A stretch of DNA of 64,000 bases from positions 1 to 64,000 of the forward strand of contig NZ_FNFF01000010.1 of NCBI RefSeq assembly GCF_900100315.1, written 5' to 3'. Shown piece by piece: positions 60,365-64,000 of this stretch; positions within the stretch are counted from its first letter, which is position 1; every line of letters begins with the position of its first letter. This stretch comes from Streptomyces indicus (GTDB lineage: Bacteria > Actinomycetota > Actinomycetes > Streptomycetales > Streptomycetaceae). Under the pieces are notes generated by a model. It did not search any database. It was not told the DNA's origin and was given only the letters and a program-made list of their open reading frames with translations. The position numbers were made by a program, and so were the translations under genes.

Positions 60365-61237
60365 TCACCGCTGCTTCACGGCGGTGAGCTTGCCCCAGAC
60401 GATCAGGCGGTACTTGGACGTGAACTCCGGGGTGCAGGTGGTCAGCGTGATGTAGACCCCGGGCTCGCTGTAGCCGTACGAGGGCTTCACGATGCTGCGC
60501 GGCACCTTCGCGATCACCCCGCTGTCCCGCGCGGAGGTCTGCGGCAGCCCGCGGTCGACGGTGTACGTGAACGTGGCGCTGCGGGTGTCCACGACGATCC
60601 GGTCGCCCTTGGCGAGCCGGTTGATGTAACGGAACGGCTCGCCATGGGTGTTGCGGTGCCCGGCCAGCGCGAAGTTCCCCGCGGCCCCGGGCTGGGCCGT
60701 GCCCGGATAGTGGCCCACGTACCCCTTGTTGAGCACGCCCTGCTTGCTCACACCCTGCGCCACCGGCACCCGCACCCCGAGCTTGGGGATGGACAGCACC
60801 GCGTAGGCCTGCTCGTAATCGGGCGTCCGGCGCTCGCCGCCACCCGCCGGCCGCTGCCCGCCCTCCCCGGGCGGCTCGGCGAGCTCTCCGGGATCGGGCG
60901 CCTCGGCCTGCTGCCCCTCCTCCTGACCCTCCTCGCCGCTGAACGCGGGGTCGCCGCCGACCGCGGGATCCACCCCCTCCGCCTCCTGAGCCCACTGCTG
61001 TTCGAGGGCCTCGACCTGCCGCTCGGCGCCCTCCCGGGCCTGCCGGTTGGTCCACCACAGCTGGTGCACGACGAGCAGGAGCAGCACGATGCCGACGGTC
61101 ACGGCGACTTCGGCGCCGGTCCACAGCCCCCGCACCCACGGAGAACGCCACCGGGACGCGCCCGGAGCCCGGCGCCTGCCCTGGCCGCCCCGCCCCTGCA
61201 CGACCACGGGAATCCGCTCCCGACTGCGCACCCGCAC
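60365..61237 (-). CDS. Class E sortase
   Basis: This 290-residue transpeptidase has a basic cytoplasmic tail and a transmembrane helix (about 45-62). A long acidic Gln/Glu/Pro-rich linker (about 70-140) leads to the sortase domain, with catalytic His in LAGHRNTHG, Cys in LTTCTPEFTS and Arg in SKYRLIV. Class E sortases cleave LAxTG, matching the LAETG protein 8 kb upstream in the window. GTG 61237 is preferred over GTG 61243 because the AGGAGG spacing is better. Confidence 0.9.
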   Translation of the reverse strand: MRVRSRERIPVVVQGRGGQGRRRAPGASRWRSPWVRGLWTGAEVAVTVGIVLLLLVVHQLWWTNRQAREGAERQVEALEQQWAQEAEGVDPAVGGDPAFSGEEGQEEGQQAEAPDPGELAEPPGEGGQRPAGGGERRTPDYEQAYAVLSIPKLGVRVPVAQGVSKQGVLNKGYVGHYPGTAQPGAAGNFALAGHRNTHGEPFRYINRLAKGDRIVVDTRSATFTYTVDRGLPQTSARDSGVIAKVPRSIVKPSYGYSEPGVYITLTTCTPEFTSKYRLIVWGKLTAVKQR

Positions 61238-61409
61238 GGCCACTCCCCTCCTCGCAGGGGTGCAGGGTAGGTCGCTCGCGGACAAGTGGCCAGGGCGATG
61301 CGGGGGTTGTGTGCCGTCCCCCGCAGCGGTGGGCGGGAGCCGCCGTTCCGGTGAGGAGGCCCCGAAGGGACCTGCCGCAAGCTCAGGGCCGGGCAGTACG
61401 GTGAACCCC

Positions 61410-62432
61410 ATGCGCCCCGACACGCCTGCCGATCCCACGGATCACATCGCCGAAGCCGAGCGTCTGCTGCGCACCGCGGCGCAGTACCCCGAGGACGCCG
61501 AGCAGCTGCTCCTGCACGCCGCCGCCCACCTCGAGCTGGCCGGCGACCGCCCCCAGGCCACCGCCCTCTACGACCGCCTGCTCTCCGGCGAGGACCTGGA
61601 CGACCCCGCCCTGATCCGCGCCCTGAAGGCGGCCAACCTCTGGGAGTACGGCCACGAGGCCGAGGCCCGCGCGATCATCGAGGGCATCCGCACGACGGCC
61701 CCGCGCTCCCCGGGAGCCTGGGTCATCGCAGCCGAATCCCTCGAGTCCCACGACGAACTCCCCACGGCCCACGCGGTCTTCACGGAGGGCGTGGAGCTCC
61801 TCCTCACCCAGGGCGAGGAAGTCCCGTACGACTGCACGTCGTTGCTCCTCGGCCGCCACCGCGTCCGCCGCCTCCTGGCCCTGCCCCACGACGTCTGGGA
61901 CATCCTGGCCGACGACGCCCACTCGTCCTCGTCCCCGATCACGCTCGACGAACTCCACGACCCGAAGCGCCTGTGGTCCCTCGGCTCCTCGGACCCGGCC
62001 GAACTCACCGCGGAAATCGCCCGCCTGCGCGCGGAACTGGGCACGTACCGCACGGCGCTGTCCCGCCCGTTCCCGGTGGCGGTCCTCCACTGGCCCGCCA
62101 CGGAACTCACCGAACTCCTGGCCGCCTACCCCTCCCTGACCTCGGAATACCCGTCCCACGAGGAGCACTTGGCCACCATAGAGTCCTCCCTGCGCGAACT
62201 CGCCGCCTCGGGCACGGAAAACCTGGGCATCGTGACCGCCACGGTCCCCTCCTACGAGGCCTTCGCCGCCTCGGAGGGCACGTCCCCGGACGATGCGTCA
62301 CTGCTCCCGCAGTACGCGACGACGCTGGCGGCACGGGGGCGGGCGGTGGCTTGGCCGCCCAGTGGGGTTTGTTGGTGTGGGTCGGGGGTGGCTTACGGGG
62401 AGTGCCACGGAGCTCCCGAGGTCGACGCCTGA
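61410..62432 (+). CDS. TPR-like protein with C-terminal SEC-C zinc motif
   Basis: A 340-residue protein with helical repeats in the first half (AERLLRTAAQYPEDAEQLLLHAA, TAHAVFTEGVELLL) and a C-terminal SEC-C motif (CWCGSGVAYGECHG) that binds zinc. It is widespread in Streptomyces but without a known role. ATG 61410 has no strong ribosome site. Its stop overlaps the start of the restriction-like nuclease (TGATG). Confidence 0.8.
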   Translation: MRPDTPADPTDHIAEAERLLRTAAQYPEDAEQLLLHAAAHLELAGDRPQATALYDRLLSGEDLDDPALIRALKAANLWEYGHEAEARAIIEGIRTTAPRSPGAWVIAAESLESHDELPTAHAVFTEGVELLLTQGEEVPYDCTSLLLGRHRVRRLLALPHDVWDILADDAHSSSSPITLDELHDPKRLWSLGSSDPAELTAEIARLRAELGTYRTALSRPFPVAVLHWPATELTELLAAYPSLTSEYPSHEEHLATIESSLRELAASGTENLGIVTATVPSYEAFAASEGTSPDDASLLPQYATTLAARGRAVAWPPSGVCWCGSGVAYGECHGAPEVDA

Positions 62433-63331
62433 TGCTCGACATACGCATCAACGAGCAACTTCGCAGACGAACGGTGCACGACAGGTTCGGCGGAAATCGG
62501 CAGCAAGGGATCACCCCCGCCACCAAGGCGGATAACGAGCTCATGCTCTTCAGCAGCCTCAAAGGCGCACGCCTATATGGCTACGTCGACGGCTGGGGAG
62601 CAGACGGCCACTATCACTACACCGGCGAAGGTACGGTCGGCGACCAGGACATGGTCGGAGGAAATCTCAACATCCTCCACCACCGAAAGGATCGCCGACC
62701 CGTCTACGTATTTCGTCCGGTATCCCCTGGCGTCGTGGAACACCTTGGCGAGTTCACGCTTGCCGAGGACAAGCCTTGGTATCGCATGGACCGCCCGGAC
62801 AAGTTTGGCGAGATGCGAAGCGTCATCACTTTCCGGCTCAAGCCCGTGTCCGAAGAGCGAGTTGACCTGCCACAAGGGCCACCACGCCACTCGCAGACGA
62901 CGGTAGAGGATGTCGCCGTCGAGCAAAGCATCGTCAAGAAGACGAGGGTCCCAGCGCAGGCGGAACGTGAGGCAGAGCGGCGCGAGGCTGTCTTGGTTGA
63001 CCGGTATCTGCGTCATCTTCGCCGGCAGGGAGTCACGGCAACGCGGAAGAAGATCACCCTTGGGGATGAGCGCACGGTGTTGCGTACAGATATCTACGTC
63101 GCAGCAGACAACTTTCTCATCGAGGCCAAGGGGACGATCTCGCGCGAAGCCATACGAAGCGCGATAGGGCAGCTCTTCGACTACCAGAGATACATCAGCC
63201 CACGCCCCGCTCTCGGACTGCTTCTTCCCGATCAACCGCGCGAAGACATGATCGATCTCTGCGCAGCTCTCAACATCACCAGCATTTGGGCAGAAGGTGA
63301 CTCCTTCCAAGTGCACAAGGCGTCACCTTGA
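62432..63331 (+). CDS. SRA-like / PD-(D/E)XK modification-dependent restriction nuclease
   Basis: The 299-residue protein has an N-terminal SRA/YDG-like modified-base reader (about 18-140): YGYVDGWGADGHYHYTGEGT, then GDQDM and GGNLNIL fit the SRA pattern. A charged coiled linker (about 165-205) leads to a PD-(D/E)XK nuclease with Asp220, Glu231 and Lys233 (DIYVAADNFLIEAKG) and Gln247. Base composition is lower in GC than neighbours, about 63% in three sample lines. This suggests recent acquisition of a type IV-like enzyme that cuts DNA with modified bases. It is coupled by TGATG to the SEC-C gene. No methylase is nearby. Confidence 0.78.
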   Translation: MLDIRINEQLRRRTVHDRFGGNRQQGITPATKADNELMLFSSLKGARLYGYVDGWGADGHYHYTGEGTVGDQDMVGGNLNILHHRKDRRPVYVFRPVSPGVVEHLGEFTLAEDKPWYRMDRPDKFGEMRSVITFRLKPVSEERVDLPQGPPRHSQTTVEDVAVEQSIVKKTRVPAQAEREAERREAVLVDRYLRHLRRQGVTATRKKITLGDERTVLRTDIYVAADNFLIEAKGTISREAIRSAIGQLFDYQRYISPRPALGLLLPDQPREDMIDLCAALNITSIWAEGDSFQVHKASP

Positions 63332-63341
63332 GGCCTGCTCC

Positions 63342-63899
63342 TTACGCCGCCAACTCCGCCCGAGGATGCCCAGGAGCCAAGAACACCACCACATCACTCC
63401 CCGCCCCACCCGCCTCCGGCAACGGAGCCACCTCGTGCCAGCCCAGCCTTCGGTAGCTGGCCACGGTCGACGTGGCGCGGCGGGACATGGGGACCCATGC
63501 GCGGCCCGACGGGGCGTCGTCGACCAGTTCTGACAGGAGTGAGCGGCCCACGCCGGCCGGGCGGGCGTGGCGGCGGACGGCGAGTTCGTCCAACTCCAGC
63601 GCTCCGACCAGGAGTTCGCGGACGCGGTCCGGGCCCAGTTGCGCCGCGACCTTCGCGTAGGTGCGCGTGTCCGGGAGGGACTTCGGGGTGAGCCAGGCGA
63701 TGGCGAAGCCGTCGATGCCCTGGCGGGACTGGGCCAGTACGGCGCGGAAGCCGGGGCGGTCGGCGTCGTTGCACAGGCGGTAGTGGAAACGCTGGATCGA
63801 TTCTTCGTTCTCGTTCCACGGCGGGGCCGAGAAGACCTCGGCGTACGCGTCGACCAGGTCTTCCACGAGGTCGAGGACAGTGGCTCCGTAACAGATCAC
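63342..63899 (-). CDS. GNAT-family N-acetyltransferase
   Basis: A 185-residue acetyltransferase with an acetyl-CoA-binding segment (ELAVRRHARPAGVGRSLLSEL) and the C-terminal YRRLGWHEVAPL. It would acetylate an amine from acetyl-CoA; the substrate is unknown. GTG 63899 follows AAGGAG by eight bases and overlaps the stop of the upstream gene (GTGA). It is convergent with the restriction-like gene, ten bases apart. Confidence 0.87.
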   Translation of the reverse strand: MICYGATVLDLVEDLVDAYAEVFSAPPWNENEESIQRFHYRLCNDADRPGFRAVLAQSRQGIDGFAIAWLTPKSLPDTRTYAKVAAQLGPDRVRELLVGALELDELAVRRHARPAGVGRSLLSELVDDAPSGRAWVPMSRRATSTVASYRRLGWHEVAPLPEAGGAGSDVVVFLAPGHPRAELAA

Positions 63900-64000
63900 C
63901 TGAACTGCTCCTTGCTCCGCTTCTTGGATCGCGGTCCCGCCCCCGCGAGGTTGCGAGGTGGCAGGGTCGCGCCGATCCGGTTGATCCGATGCGTCCGCTG
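63896..64000 (-). CDS. C-terminal end of a gene running off the window
   Basis: The reverse-strand frame ends ...RSKKRSKEQFR then TGA (63898-63896), overlapping the acetyltransferase start as GTGA, a normal coupling in this genome. Only 34 residues are visible, basic and Arg/Lys-rich, and the product cannot be recognised. Confidence 0.5.
   Translation of the reverse strand, partial: QRTHRINRIGATLPPRNLAGAGPRSKKRSKEQFR

Overview
The window is high-GC DNA of a Streptomyces-type actinomycete. The evidence is the GC-rich third codon positions, many GTG starts with GGAGG-type ribosome binding sites, and several Streptomyces hallmarks: a cslA-glxA-cslZ hyphal-tip glycan locus, an AfsR-type giant regulator, a geosmin-synthase-type terpene cyclase, class E and F sortases with an LAETG surface protein, a DasR-box-preceded LPMO, and a GAF-ANTAR regulator. 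No integrase, transposase, rRNA or CRISPR array was seen.

Layout. 1-191: a 3' fragment of tRNA-Lys followed by the tRNA-Lys terminator, probably the right edge of an integrated element lying off the window. 192-9.75 kb: a catabolic island with an IclR regulator, an ectoine-type (Ehu) ABC importer, DUF3830 protein, amidase, D-2-hydroxyacid dehydrogenase and two maleate-isomerase/EutA-like proteins. 9.8-16.85 kb: luciferase-like oxidoreductase, PAS-GGDEF-EAL protein, M6 metalloprotease and a DrrAB-type exporter preceded by a periodic CTGTCAG array. 16.9-24.4 kb: AfsR-like regulator, divergent from a coupled pair encoding a Family 2B (EshA-like, cyclic-nucleotide-domain) encapsulin shell and a two-domain geosmin-synthase-type cyclase, then a secreted cupin. 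24.5-32.0 kb: two inverted tRNA-Lys(CUU) genes bracket an acyl-CoA synthetase, DUF3592 protein, LPMO, P-loop kinase, SPFH protein and a cell-wall amidase. A decayed gene lies by the first tRNA and a second tRNA 3' fragment by the other.

32.1-38.2 kb: FadR-type GntR regulator, then cslA-glxA and convergent cslZ. 38.2-41.0 kb: a 174-bp MITE-like element, GAF-ANTAR regulator, and a cobalamin riboswitch driving the cobalt transporter cbtBA. 41.1-44.9 kb: class F sortase with a small exported protein, NagD-type phosphatase and a secreted type-I phosphodiesterase-like enzyme. 45.0-51.5 kb: a phosphonate uptake and oxidation unit (alcohol dehydrogenase, phnE, phnC, phnD, phosphonatase-like hydrolase, FAD oxidoreductase, HutC-type regulator). 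51.6-61.2 kb: LAETG surface protein, ROK regulator divergent from a Gfo/Idh/MocA oxidoreductase, HbpS-like protein, FAH-family hydrolase, second YidC, solute:sodium symporter with DUF3311, and class E sortase. 61.4-64 kb: SEC-C protein coupled to a lower-GC SRA-like/PD-(D/E)XK restriction nuclease, a GNAT acetyltransferase and the end of one more gene.

The most attractive lead is the encapsulin-geosmin synthase pair. The characterised terpene-loaded Family 2B shells use 2-methylisoborneol synthase with a GPP methyltransferase; here the methyltransferase is absent and the coupled partner has both metal-binding motif sets of a geosmin synthase. Second is the probable modification-dependent restriction enzyme at the right end. 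All calls come from reading the sequence; no database search was run.
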